Below are positions 10,801 to 17,502 of a DNA stretch of 64,000 bases, piece after piece. The translations under genes were made by a program, and so were the position numbers. The notes under the pieces are model-generated. The model saw only the letters and a list, made by a program, of their open reading frames with translations. It was not told where the DNA came from and did not search any database. Source of the stretch: CAZQXD01 sp964597315 (lineage in GTDB: Bacteria; Pseudomonadota; Gammaproteobacteria; Competibacterales; Competibacteraceae). Numbering within the stretch: the first letter of the stretch is position 1; every line of letters starts with the position of its first letter. The stretch lies in contig CAZQXD010000020.1 of the NCBI GenBank assembly GCA_964597315.1, positions 1 through 64,000 on the forward strand, in the 5' to 3' direction.

Positions 10801-10961
10801 AATTCGATTTGTGCCTGGTGGCCCTAGACCGGGGCGAGACCCTGGAGCTGGTGCTGGAGTATGCCGCCGACGGTTTCGAGGCAGCCTCCATAGATCGGTA
10901 TTTACAGGCCCTGGGGCGGTTCGCGGGGCTGGTAGCGGGTGAATTTGTGCGCCAGGGTTAA
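1872..10961 (+). CDS. Nonribosomal peptide synthetase, C-A-T-E-C-A-T-C
   Basis: A 3029-residue multimodular NRPS counted from the ATG at 1872, which has GGGGAG five bases upstream; a GTG at 1851 is an in-frame alternative. Domains in order: C1 (HHILADG near 174), A1 (YTSGSTGEPKG near 640, NANGKVDRK near 975), carrier T1 (FELGGDS near 1026), epimerization E (HHLVVDGVSWR near 1209, later NYLGRF), C2 (YPLSPMQAGLLFE, HHLILDGW near 1675), A2 (YTSGSTGRPKG near 2139), T2 (FELGGNS near 2512) and C3 (HHIVADGW near 2708). The LGGDS form of T1 and the DCL-like opening of C2 agree with epimerization in module 1. My reading of the binding-pocket residues gives DAFFLGVTFK for A1 (Val/Ile-like) and DLTKIGEVGK for A2 (Asn-like). 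The terminal C3 needs the next protein to supply its acceptor, so the two work as one line. Confidence 0.96.
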   Translation: MESEQSPVASDDLELLEYLLEAEGIEPPDREPIPRRDTHGDAPLSFAQQRLYALWRLDPHGSAYTIAVALGLSGRLDVAALRTALYAVVARHEALRTCFQVRDGQPRQRVLRDWWPALPVRDLGRLSPERRQGRLERYLNAAGRRTFDPMVGPPLEARLLRLGETDHVAVLTLHHILADGASMEVLVRELGELYAAALAHRSPNLPELPIQYSDYALWQRDREGQLAEQLDYWLRRLDGLPPLELPTDHPPSPRGRRGAACLGFQLPPELSAALGRLAAGRQTTLFTVLLAGFFVLLHRYTGQTDLAVGVPVAGRDRQELEPLIGLFVNTLVLRTRPDPAAGFGALLDQLSAAAPMDFQHGALPFERLVAALDPDRAAGDNPLFRVMFTVQQGGAEVLKLPGLSLAPLDPPPGAAKFDLLLALTETPEAVVGSFEYDAGLFEPTTLERMAGHYRTLLEAAVAASDRPLGELPLLTGAERAQLDRWNATATPWPRRGLAALFAEQAATRPDAPAVDYGDCGLSYGQLNARANRLAHALLARGLVPEEPVGLCLEPGLDLVAGLLAILKAGGVYLPLNPAYPPERLAHMVADAGARRVLTRPELLERLPSDLETLYPDAPEIQTLSPVDPPLQGGPERLAYLVYTSGSTGEPKGIAVTQGAVARLVLATDYTQLGPDDVVAQLSNPAFDALTFEVWGALLTGARLLGVERDVSLAPKRLAALIRERGITALFLTTALFNQVVRVIPDAFAPLRWLLFGGEAVDPSRVREVLEHGPPGALLHVYGPSETTTFATWQPVRAVPVEAVTVPIGGPLANTELYVLDRHGQPLPVGAPGELYIGGDGLARGYLKRPALTAETFVPHPWRVGARLYRSGDRVRRLADGTLEFQGRLDQQVKIRGFRIEPGEVAAVLARHLALRDVVVTVREDRPGERRLVAYVCPRPGTDPTAGELRGFLKERLPDYMVPTAYVSLETLPVNANGKVDRKALPPPSVVAPDSGRPPEGARELALAGVWEAVLGRPGIGADGHWFELGGDSISAIQVVSRLQALGWRLEMGDVFRHPGLAEQAARLTPLERAGVADAPATGSAPLLPVQDWFLATHRGPLHHFNQAALLMAAEALDPAALDTALGALLNRHEALALGFRRGRAGLEQVYREDRNPALQVLDLRDQADPGAAQAHHGETVQGSLDLAGPLFKAVLYRRADGDRLLLVAHHLVVDGVSWRLLLEDLERAYLQARAGQAPVLGPKPPTFAAWGRALGNLAEAPELLAERDYWRAAETGPDPWPVALPGRYGDCRTQRLSLTHAQTAALEAAGPAYHAGLRELLLAALGAALARWRGGGRFRLLLESHGREPFPGSPDPGGSVGWFTALFPFVLETAHEPGERIETVKESLARAPRKGLGYGVLTRLTPEAERGGLGRCPWPSVSFNYLGRFGDGAGGLLRPAHEPSGTTIAPELTRHSLLDLVAALSGGRLELAALYDPEQLPAAELERFLDHWRDELALLAAHCRDRQPRKSPADFAVPDLDLGAFRALLADRGWAAEAVDDAYPLSPMQAGLLFETLYAPESRAYHVQAGYRLRGALDPERFRAAWALLCRRHPVLRSAVVHRDRSRPLQLVFRERPPELAVEDLRSLDPAARDRRIGELRRGDLERGFDLEREPLLRLRLLRLEDRRWLLLWSYHHLILDGWCLGVLHQEFGVVYQALAEGREPNLPPAAPYGDYIRWLESRDQATARDWWGDYLQGYERLASLPRRPEQQPFQPGELAFRFPDSAGLRDLAARRGVTLNTLIQCLWALLLGRYNDSNEVVFGAVVSGRPAELAGVESSVGLFINTVPVRVTLDPAQGFAALLGVVQNQALAAEPHHHCPLAEIQSASPLGRGLFDHLLIFENLPSGGDGEGEGNGNGLVLESMGEIHDRTHYALDLMIVPGESLRGRFHYDAGVHDPALVERLAEQLQTLARRVLAAPETPVGGLSILTESDQVRLKALGSGPSGVVPWPTVVAGFRAAVARTPQASALIQGDRTWSYAELDRRSEGLARGLRRLGLGSGERVGLLLDRSPWLVVAVLGVLKAGAAYLPLDPAHPRGRLAWQLQDSGCARVLAESAYLDRLPPGLGLSPPELAEAGEGEDGPPLADPAPESLAYLIYTSGSTGRPKGVMIEHRNLVHYLGWAAARYFPEGTYGRFGLYSPLGFDLTVTSLFLPLLRGRSLTVFPPDVQPDQVLRESFAPDSALDSVKLTPAHIALLGELDLPPGQVALAIVGGEALTPEQVACLHRLNPAMAVHNEYGPTETTVGCVVDQVPPGARRVTIGRPMSGVRIVLADRRGQPVPLGAVGEILIGGQGVARGYLGRPGLTAERFVPEPGGGRLYRSGDLGRWREDGRLEYLGRADHQLKVRGQRVEPGEVEQALRDCPGVREALVVAHRGGLAAYLAGTGVDLTALRRQLGERLPEALLPGWLVVLERLPLTANGKVDRRALPDPEAERAESGDATPRDALETRLAALWRGLLGLERLGIHDTFFELGGNSLSALQAVARIHGEFGVRLSLKDFFAAPTVIGLAARLRGARPRGAGGRALEPIPPAPEADHYPLSHAQQRLWLEHHLTGAGVYNLPEALVLDQELDGVALEQALQGLIRRHEVLRTAFVERDGEPRQRVLPAVDFRLGYVDLGAEPDPEAAAQALADQEAAAPFDLTRPPLLRARLARLGEGRCLLLLNLHHIVADGWSKDLLYRELLALYRAAQERAAQERAAQERAAQERAAQERAAQEGRPAPLPPLPIQYKDYAVWQQGRAVTGEDWWLERLRDCPGPLPLPFDRPPGRVRDHRGDRRRLALDAAVTAGLRVLAARRGVTLSSVVLTLYLLLLRQLAGRDDLLVGLAAANRGHPDLERLIGCFVNLLPLRLDLSGDPEFEDLLGRVAETVLEGLEHQDTPYDHLLRRLTGGRRAGERGLVNIVYAFQDAGPALDWGERPAGVGPARSLDFAFDAAKFDLCLVALDRGETLELVLEYAADGFEAASIDRYLQALGRFAGLVAGEFVRQG
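10059..10148 (+). repeat. 15-bp tandem repeat (Ala-Ala-Gln-Glu-Arg) in the third condensation domain
   Basis: Five identical 15-bp units (gccgcccaggaaagg) from 10059 to 10133 are followed by a degenerate sixth to 10148. They encode AAQER five times between the HHIVADGW motif and the conserved QYKDYAVWQ segment, near residues 2730-2759 of the NRPS. The result should be a lengthened charged helix or loop. The near identity of the copies suggests recent slippage, so copy number may vary between strains. Confidence 0.9.
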
Positions 10962-10985
10962 CGGTATCCCAACCAGGAAATTATT

Positions 10986-13607
10986 TTGAAACTGTCCGAT
11001 TTCAACGTGCTGGACGAGACCGCCAGCCAGGATGTGGTGGAGGGCTTCAACCGCACCCGGCGGGATTATCCCCGGGACCGGGCCATCGCCGATTTGTTTT
11101 CCGAACAGGCCGCCCTCAACCCCCAAGCTGTGGCCGTGATTCAGGGGGGGACCCGGCTGAGCTACGGGGAGTTGGAGCGGCGGGCCAACCGGTTGGCTCG
11201 GCTACTGCTGGCCCGGGGACTGGGACCGGAGACCCTGGCCGGTATCATGCTGGACCGCTCCCCGGCCATGCTGGTGGCCATGCTGGGGGTGCTGAAGGCG
11301 GGCGGGGCGTATTTTCCCCTCAACCACGACCTGCCAGAGGCGCGGCTACGCTGGCTACTGAAGGACAGCCGTGCGCCGCTCGTGGTCTCCGCACCTGGCC
11401 GCCAGGACTTATGTCGACGGCTGCGGGACGCCTGTCCTGGTCTTAAGGATCTGGTCTATCTGGATGATGTGCCGGAGCGGCGGGAGGATGAATGGGACGC
11501 CTCCGACCTGGACACCCTGGACGATACGCTGCTCCCATCCCGGAGCCGACCCGACAACCTGGCTTATGTGATCTACACCTCCGGCACCACCGGCCAGCCC
11601 AAGGGGGTGATGGTGGCTCAGCGTCCGGTGTTGCGGCTGGTGCTGAATACCAACTTTATCCACTTTGGTCCCGAGGACCGGATTCTCCAGACCGGCTCCC
11701 TGGCCTTCGATGCCTCTACCCTGGAAATCTGGGGGGCGCTCCTGAACGGCGCTTGCCTGTGTCTGCCTGGGGAGTCCGAGCTGTTGGACGCCGCTGGTCT
11801 GGCCCGGCTGATCCGCCGCCACGGAGTCACGGCCTTATTTCTGACTACGGGCTTGTTCAACGCCCTGGCCGCCGACGATCCGGGCCTGTTCGCCAACGTA
11901 GGGACCGTGCTTTGCGGTGGCGAGAAAGCCTCGGCCCATCACTTTAACCAGGTGTTGGGGACCCATCCGGGGCTGACCCTCGTCAATGGCTATGGTCCCA
12001 CGGAGAACACCACGTTCACCTGTTGCCAGCGGGTTCGGGAGCCGTGTCGGGGGGAGGTGCCCATCGGTCCGCCCATCGCCAATACCACAGTGTATATTCT
12101 GGATCGGCGCCTGCGGCCGGTGGACATCGGCATCCCCGGCGAGCTTTACGCCGGAGGCGACGGCCTGGCCCGGGGCTACTGGGGTCGGCCGGGGCTGACC
12201 GCAGCCGCCTTCGTGCCTCACCCCTTCGCTCCCGGACAACGCCTGTACCGCAGCGGCGACCAAGCCCGCTGGCGGGCCGACGGGGCTGCAGAGTATCTGG
12301 GTCGGTTGGACCATCAGGTGAAGATCCGCGGCTACCGCATCGAGCCCGCCGAGATCGAAGCCCGGCTGCTGGAACACCCGGCGATCAAGGAGGCGGTGGT
12401 GACAGTCCGGGAATCAGCTGCCGGGGAGCGGGAACTGGTGGCCTATTACACCCGGCGTCGCTCCCTGGACGGCGCCGAACTGCGCCGCCATTTACAAGAA
12501 AAGCTGCCCGAGTACATGGTCCCCCCCTGGCTGTTGGCCCTGGAGCGGCTGCCTCTGAACCCTAACGGCAAGGTGGACCGCCGCGCCCTGCCGGACCCCC
12601 GGGAACTGGCGCCGTCCCGGCCTGGCCCGGCGCCGTCCCTGAGCGCCACCGAAGGGCGGTTGCTGGCCATCTGGGAGGAGGTGTTGGAGCGCCCGGTGGG
12701 TCCAGAGGAGGATTTCTTCGAACTCGGCGGCCATAGCCTGAAGGCTACCCGGCTGGCCTCCTTGATCCAGCAACGCCTGGGCCTAAGCCTGCCCTTTACG
12801 GCGGTGTTCCAGGCCCCCACGGTACGGACCCTGGCCCAGCGCCTGTTGGACGCCGCCCGCTTCGGGGTGGAGGGTATCGACAGTCCCGTGGTGCTGCTCA
12901 ACGGCTGCCCACAGGGCCGACCCCTGTTCGCCTTCCCCCCGGCCACCGCCGATGCCCTGGGCTATGGGGGGCTGGCGGGATTGCTGTCCCCTTATGCCTG
13001 CTACGGCTGCAATTTCATTGAGTCCGACAGCCGCCTGGCCGATTACGCGGCCCTGATCGCCGAGCTTGATCCCCAGGGTCCCCATCTGCTGCTGGGCTAT
13101 TCCGGGGGCGGCAACCTGGCCTTTCAGGTGGCTGGAGAACTGGAGCGGCGTGGCCGCCGGGTGGCGGCGGTGGTGATGCTGGATTCGGCCCGGATGCTAC
13201 GGCCATTCCCCTTCCCGGAGGGGGAGGCGGAGCGGGTGGCCGCTCAGTTTCTGGATACCGAGGCGGCGCGGTCCTATCTCACTAGCCCGGTGCTGCGGGA
13301 CAAAGCCATGCGCAATATCTGCCGTTACTACGATTACTTCGCCACCCTGGAAGACCGTCACCGGATTGCCGGGGAAATTCATTTACTGCTGGGGGAAGAC
13401 TCCCAAGACAGCTTCCGGGACGAACAGGGGCGATTGGTGTGCCAAAAGTCGGCCTGGGCCGAGGCCACCAGCGGGGTGTTTTGCCGCCATCGGGGCCATG
13501 GGGCGCATAATCAGATGCTGTTTCCGCCTTATCTTGAGGCCAACGGGGCCTTGCTACGGGGCCTCCTGGAGGCCCTGGATATCGCCTATCCGTGGGCGGG
13601 GCCATGA
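10986..13607 (+). CDS. Nonribosomal peptide synthetase termination module, A-T-TE
   Basis: This 873-residue protein begins at a TTG with AGGA seven bases upstream, 24 bp after the previous NRPS stops, so the two are one operon. It has an adenylation domain (YTSGTTGQPKG near 197, NPNGKVDRR near 525), a carrier domain (FELGGHS near 578) and a type I thioesterase (GYSGGG near 704, MLDSARM, and HGAHNQM near the C-terminus as Ser, Asp and His regions). It has no condensation domain of its own; C3 at the end of the preceding protein fills that role. My reading of the pocket is DALFLGGTFK, suggesting a small or branched aliphatic residue such as Val. The thioesterase should release the finished chain by hydrolysis or cyclization; the SyrD-like exporter nearby favours a cyclic product (inference). 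Confidence 0.95.
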   Translation: MKLSDFNVLDETASQDVVEGFNRTRRDYPRDRAIADLFSEQAALNPQAVAVIQGGTRLSYGELERRANRLARLLLARGLGPETLAGIMLDRSPAMLVAMLGVLKAGGAYFPLNHDLPEARLRWLLKDSRAPLVVSAPGRQDLCRRLRDACPGLKDLVYLDDVPERREDEWDASDLDTLDDTLLPSRSRPDNLAYVIYTSGTTGQPKGVMVAQRPVLRLVLNTNFIHFGPEDRILQTGSLAFDASTLEIWGALLNGACLCLPGESELLDAAGLARLIRRHGVTALFLTTGLFNALAADDPGLFANVGTVLCGGEKASAHHFNQVLGTHPGLTLVNGYGPTENTTFTCCQRVREPCRGEVPIGPPIANTTVYILDRRLRPVDIGIPGELYAGGDGLARGYWGRPGLTAAAFVPHPFAPGQRLYRSGDQARWRADGAAEYLGRLDHQVKIRGYRIEPAEIEARLLEHPAIKEAVVTVRESAAGERELVAYYTRRRSLDGAELRRHLQEKLPEYMVPPWLLALERLPLNPNGKVDRRALPDPRELAPSRPGPAPSLSATEGRLLAIWEEVLERPVGPEEDFFELGGHSLKATRLASLIQQRLGLSLPFTAVFQAPTVRTLAQRLLDAARFGVEGIDSPVVLLNGCPQGRPLFAFPPATADALGYGGLAGLLSPYACYGCNFIESDSRLADYAALIAELDPQGPHLLLGYSGGGNLAFQVAGELERRGRRVAAVVMLDSARMLRPFPFPEGEAERVAAQFLDTEAARSYLTSPVLRDKAMRNICRYYDYFATLEDRHRIAGEIHLLLGEDSQDSFRDEQGRLVCQKSAWAEATSGVFCRHRGHGAHNQMLFPPYLEANGALLRGLLEALDIAYPWAGP

Positions 13608-13768
13608 TCCTGGCGTATATACTGCCAGCCTGGCCGTCAGGGTTCTTAATAAAGAGAATATCTCTGGAAAAACATTTCCCCCAAGGGTTCTGCGGAGTGC
13701 TGTTTAAAAGCCTGAAATACAAATAAAAACAAAAATAGCATGGGGATGCCGCCCGGTCCGCCCAGCGC

Positions 13769-13797
13769 TTGACGGTCCACCCGGCGGGGTTTATGGT
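13769..13797 (+). promoter_or_regulatory. Candidate sigma-70 promoter for the post-NRPS genes
   Basis: TTGACG (13769-13774) and TATGGT (13792-13797) are separated by 17 bp, five and four matches to consensus. They lie 130 bp before the next start codon in a 322-bp stretch (13608-13929) where I see no gene. No clear intrinsic terminator follows the NRPS stop codon at 13607. Confidence 0.4.
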
Positions 13798-13929
13798 TTA
13801 GCGGTGTATCATCTGTGAAATAGATTTGAAAAGGCCAGCGCCCGTAATTGTTTACGAAATGATGACGGGGCTTTGACAGTCCGGGCGGATAGCGGGTGCT
13901 TTTTCGGGACAGTGATGGGAGAAATTGTC

Positions 13930-14427
13930 ATGAGCGAGCAGGAACCTGTGGTAGAACCCAGCCCTCGGGAATTGCAGGCGCGGCAACTGGTGGGCAGCTA
14001 TGCTAACTGGTCTCTGGCGCCGGGGCTGTTGCCGACCCCGGTCTTGGACATCGCCCTGCTGACGGGCATCCAGTTGCGGATGCTCAGCCAGCTATCCAAA
14101 CTCTACGGGGTGCCGTTTTCCAGGAATGCCGGTAAGTCCATCATCGCCGCCTTGCTAGGCAGTGTCATCCCCACCAAGTTCGGCTTCGGCTACGCTACCC
14201 TGGCCCTCAAAACCGTGCCCGTGGTGGGTAACGTGCTGGGGATGCTGTTCATGCCCGCCTTCGCCTGGGCGACGACCCACGCCATCGGCAAAGTGTTTAT
14301 CCATCACTTCGAGTCCGGCGGCACCATGCTGAACTTCGACCCCTCCGCCACCCGGGAGCATTTCCGCGCGGAGTTCGAGGAGCAGTATGCCAGTCGCAGC
14401 CAACAGGCCAAGACCAAGGCGGCCTGA
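13930..14427 (+). CDS. YcjF/DUF697-like membrane protein
   Basis: The 165-residue product begins MSEQEPVVEPSPREL at the ATG at 13930, which has GGGAGAA just upstream; an in-frame upstream TTG at 13873 lacks a ribosome site. The body carries hydrophobic, Gly-rich segments (LLPTPVLDIALLTGIQLRML, then SIIAALLGSVIPT and VPVVGNVLGMLFMPAFAWA) and a charged C-terminal tail. This arrangement, including the P-x-P-x-x-D-x-x-x-L region and the GN-x-x-G-x-x-F-x-P-A-F-A-W-A-T-T segment, is that of the DUF697/YcjF family, often linked to envelope stress or GTPase partners; its biochemical role is unknown. It is the first gene of a short plus-strand group leading to the peptide exporter. No motif shows what it binds. 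Confidence 0.7.
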   Translation: MSEQEPVVEPSPRELQARQLVGSYANWSLAPGLLPTPVLDIALLTGIQLRMLSQLSKLYGVPFSRNAGKSIIAALLGSVIPTKFGFGYATLALKTVPVVGNVLGMLFMPAFAWATTHAIGKVFIHHFESGGTMLNFDPSATREHFRAEFEEQYASRSQQAKTKAA

Positions 14428-14494
14428 ACCTGGCCTCGGGGAACGACGCCAGCCGCCGTTCCCTCTTGTCGAATTTTGCCGAAGGACATCACCC

Positions 14495-14683
14495 ATGACA
14501 CCGGCCCTGTGGATCGCATTGAGCGTTATCGTCGGCTTGCTGGGCAGGGACAGAACACTCGGGTTCGCCGGCTATTTCACCTTCTCGCTGATTTTCAGCC
14601 CGATCCTGATGTTGTTGGTATTGCTGCTCGGTTCCCCAAGACGGACCTATCACGATTCCAATAGGACCGACACGCTCATCTGA
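14495..14683 (+). CDS. Small membrane protein, 62 residues
   Basis: An ATG at 14495 with AAGGA nine bases upstream opens a 62-residue frame (MTPALWIALSVIVGLLGRD...). Two hydrophobic stretches, about residues 4-16 and 26-46, are separated by a short charged turn (GRDRTLG), and a polar tail with two Arg and two Asp follows. I do not recognise a family with certainty; its shape is that of a small two-helix inner membrane protein. It lies 67 bp after the DUF697-like gene and 117 bp before the ABC exporter, so it may belong to the same transcription unit. Being coding is supported by the ribosome site and the placement, not by homology. Confidence 0.6.
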   Translation: MTPALWIALSVIVGLLGRDRTLGFAGYFTFSLIFSPILMLLVLLLGSPRRTYHDSNRTDTLI

Positions 14684-14800
14684 GACTTTCCTAGGGATTA
14701 ACGGGTTCCGGCCAGGCTGCCGGACTAAGGGTCCGCTGTTGTCATATTCCCGCTTACAGACATGGGCCGACTCCGCTAGCCGCCCGTCAGCCGAGCGCCC

Positions 14801-16435
14801 ATGAAACTACTGGATCTAATCCACAAGGAATCCCAGATTTCCTTCCGGGGCCTGCTGGCCACGGCCGCCGTCGCCGGGATCAGCAACGCCGGTATCCTGG
14901 CGGTCATCAACGCCGCTGCGGCCCATGCCTCCGGGAACAACCACGATGTCTGGCATATGGCGCTGTTTGCGGTGATCATGGCCTTGTATGTGCTGGCCCA
15001 GAAGCACACCATGCTCACCACCACCAGCGAGATCGAACAGGTGCTGGACCGCATCCGGGTGCGGATCGCCGACAAAGTGCGGCGCTGCGATCTGCACACC
15101 CTGGAGCGCATCGGTCGTTCCGATATTTACGCCTGCGTCAGCAAGGAAACCCTCACCGTCTCCCAATCCGCCACGGTGCTGGTGGTGGGCGCCCAGTCGG
15201 CGATACTGATCTTCTTCACGGTGTTATATATCGCCTGGCTGTCCATGACCGCTTTCCTGCTCAGCGTCAGCTTCACCCTGATGGCGGTGTCCATCCACTT
15301 CAAGCAGCGCCGCAAGCTCAATCAGGATTTGCACGAAGCCATGGCCCGGGAGAATCAATTCTTCGACGCCCTGACGGATATGCTGGATGGCTTCAAGGAA
15401 ACCAAGATGAACCGGGCGCGCTCCGAGGATCTGTACGACTACACTCGGGGCATTTCCGCCTCGGCCACCGAGCTGAAGATTCGCACCCAGTCCCTGCTTT
15501 CCACCAATTTTATCTTCTCCCAGACGTCGTTTTATCTGTTGCTGGCCACGGTGGTGTTTATCGTGCCCAATTTCAGCCACGCCTATTCGGACGTAGTGAT
15601 CAAAACCGCCACGGCGGTGCTGTTCCTGATCGGTCCCATCTCCAATCTGGTGGGGGCGATCCCGGTGCTGGCCATGGCCAATGCCGCCGCCGAGAACATC
15701 GCTACCATGGAGGAGACCCTGGACCGGGGCATGGACCGCACCCTCAGCGCCGATCCGCCCCTGACCGGGTTTCGGAACATTGAGTTGCGGGGGGTGTGCT
15801 TCAGCTACGGCGGACCGGGGGACGGGTCCGAATTTCGAGTCGGCCCCCTGGACCTCACTGTTCAGGCCGGGGAGATGCTGTTCGTGGCCGGGGGCAACGG
15901 TTCCGGCAAGTCCACCTTCATGAAACTGCTGACCGGGCTATACCCCCCCTCGGCGGGCGTCATCCGGGTAGACGGCCGGGAGCTGAACGGCGCCGACACC
16001 GATGCCTACCGCCAGCTCTTCGCGGTGATTTTTTCGGACTACCATATGTTTAAGCGATTGTATGGCCTACACAACGTGGACCCGGCCAGGGTACAGGGTC
16101 TGCTGGATGAGATGGAACTGACCGGCAAGACCCGCCTGGAGGGGGACCAGTTCCAGACTCTGGACCTGTCCACCGGCCAGAAAAAACGCCTGGCCCTGGT
16201 GGTGGCCATCCTGGAGGACCGACCGGTGCTGGTGTTGGACGAATGGGCGGCGGATCAGGACCCGGTGTTCCGCAAGAAGTTCTACACGGAACTGCTGCCG
16301 CGCTTCAAGCAACAGGGCAAGACGGTGATCGCCGTGACCCACGACGACAAATATTACGGGGTAGCCGACCGAGTGGCGCGGATGGAGGAAGGTCGCATCA
16401 AGGTCATCGCTGCGGGTGGCGACCATGGCCTTTGA
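14801..16435 (+). CDS. Cyclic peptide export ABC transporter (SyrD/PvdE type), fused TM-ATPase
   Basis: The 544-residue protein has an N-terminal six-helix exporter domain (to about residue 310) and a C-terminal ATPase with Walker A GGNGSGKST near 364, signature LSTGQKKRL near 457 and Walker B LVLDEWAADQDP near 477. The DEWAADQDP form is typical of the SyrD/PvdE cyclic peptide transporter family, which exports or moves NRPS peptides such as syringomycin and pyoverdine precursors across the inner membrane. Its position just after an NRPS operon on the same strand suggests that its cargo is that peptide (inference). The ATG at 14801 has only a weak ribosome site. Its end overlaps the following SPFH gene by 11 bp, implying coupled translation. 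Confidence 0.9.
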   Translation: MKLLDLIHKESQISFRGLLATAAVAGISNAGILAVINAAAAHASGNNHDVWHMALFAVIMALYVLAQKHTMLTTTSEIEQVLDRIRVRIADKVRRCDLHTLERIGRSDIYACVSKETLTVSQSATVLVVGAQSAILIFFTVLYIAWLSMTAFLLSVSFTLMAVSIHFKQRRKLNQDLHEAMARENQFFDALTDMLDGFKETKMNRARSEDLYDYTRGISASATELKIRTQSLLSTNFIFSQTSFYLLLATVVFIVPNFSHAYSDVVIKTATAVLFLIGPISNLVGAIPVLAMANAAAENIATMEETLDRGMDRTLSADPPLTGFRNIELRGVCFSYGGPGDGSEFRVGPLDLTVQAGEMLFVAGGNGSGKSTFMKLLTGLYPPSAGVIRVDGRELNGADTDAYRQLFAVIFSDYHMFKRLYGLHNVDPARVQGLLDEMELTGKTRLEGDQFQTLDLSTGQKKRLALVVAILEDRPVLVLDEWAADQDPVFRKKFYTELLPRFKQQGKTVIAVTHDDKYYGVADRVARMEEGRIKVIAAGGDHGL

Positions 16436-17465
16436 GCGTATTGCCGGTCGCCTGCCCCCCTACTTGGAACGCTGGACGGTGCGCTGGCAAAATTGGTACC
16501 GGCGCAACGCTCTGTGGGTGAAGATCAACGTTCTGGTTCTGCTGCTGGCTTTCATCTATCTGATTCCCCTGATTTTCGTGCCCATTTATCCGGGCCAGGC
16601 CGGGGTGGTGTGGCGGCGCTTTGGGGGCGGTACCGACACCGAGTACGTGATGGGCGAGGGGCTGCGGATCAAGTTCCCCTGGGATGTGGTGTATCTCTAC
16701 GACACCCGCATGCAGACCAAGAGCGAAGAATTCAACGTCATCAGCGAGGACGGCCTACCCTTGGACGTGGAACTGACGGTGCGCTTCCGGCCCAACCCCA
16801 AGCACCTGGGCCTGTTGCACAAGACCATCGGTCCCGATTACGTCCAGAAGCTGGTGGTGCCCGAGGTGGGCGCCCACGGTCGGGAGGCCATGGCCCAGGT
16901 CCGCCCCGACGAGCTGTACACCCAGAAGCGGGAGCTGGTGCAGCAGCGCATTTTGGACAAGCTGTCCCAGGCTCTGGATATCCGGTATCTACCGGACTCC
17001 CCCGGTGAAAGCTTTATCTATCTCCAGGACGTGCTGATCCGCTCCATCAAGCTGCCGCCCCTGGTGGTGGAGGCGATCCAGAGCAAGGTGGTGCAGAAGC
17101 ACCGGCTGCTGGAGTACGACTACCGCCTGCAAAAAGAAGAAAAAGAAAAACAGCGCAAGCGTATCGAGGGCGAGGGCATCCAGATGTTCCAGAATATGGT
17201 GTCCTCGGGCATTTCCGAGCAGTTTCTAAAGTGGAAAGGCATCAACGCCACCCTTGAACTGGCCAAATCCAATAACAGCAAGATCGTGGTCATCGGCGCG
17301 GGGGAGGGGGGCTTGCCCCTGATCCTGGGTAATCTGGACGGCGCGCCAGCGCCCACCGGTCCGGTCCCGGCTACCGCCGTCAAACCGTCGGAGGGAGTGG
17401 AATCGCTGCTTCAGGATAACGATAACCCGGACCATGAGCCGGAGTGGGCCATGGATAAGCCCTGA
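16425..17465 (+). CDS. SPFH/prohibitin-domain membrane protein
   Basis: The 346-residue protein from ATG 16425 has one N-terminal membrane segment (about residues 32-50, NVLVLLLAFIYLIPLIFV) followed by an SPFH domain: G-x-V-W-R-R-F-G-G-G, then EGLRIKFPWDVVYLYDTR, and VEVELTV-like RFRPNP text. A long charged coiled-coil region (RLQKEEKEKQRKRIEGEG) lies near 230-245. This is the prohibitin/stomatin layout; such proteins form membrane ring assemblies that organise proteases or transporters. The start overlaps the ABC exporter gene (stop at 16435), so the pair is translationally coupled, which is unusual for an SPFH gene and suggests joint action at the membrane. A GTG at 16416 is an alternative start. 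Confidence 0.88.
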   Translation: MAFERIAGRLPPYLERWTVRWQNWYRRNALWVKINVLVLLLAFIYLIPLIFVPIYPGQAGVVWRRFGGGTDTEYVMGEGLRIKFPWDVVYLYDTRMQTKSEEFNVISEDGLPLDVELTVRFRPNPKHLGLLHKTIGPDYVQKLVVPEVGAHGREAMAQVRPDELYTQKRELVQQRILDKLSQALDIRYLPDSPGESFIYLQDVLIRSIKLPPLVVEAIQSKVVQKHRLLEYDYRLQKEEKEKQRKRIEGEGIQMFQNMVSSGISEQFLKWKGINATLELAKSNNSKIVVIGAGEGGLPLILGNLDGAPAPTGPVPATAVKPSEGVESLLQDNDNPDHEPEWAMDKP

Positions 17466-17502
17466 GTCCGACCCGGCGAGCGAAGGGGAGCGGCCTGTTG
17501 GT

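Noticed and set aside
13873..13901. TTGACA at 13873 as a promoter or TTG start
   Set aside because: No acceptable -10 at 16-18 bp and no ribosome site for the TTG; the ATG at 13930 fits better.
17466..17502. Terminator between the SPFH gene and aroD
   Set aside because: No stem of useful length in the 37-bp gap.
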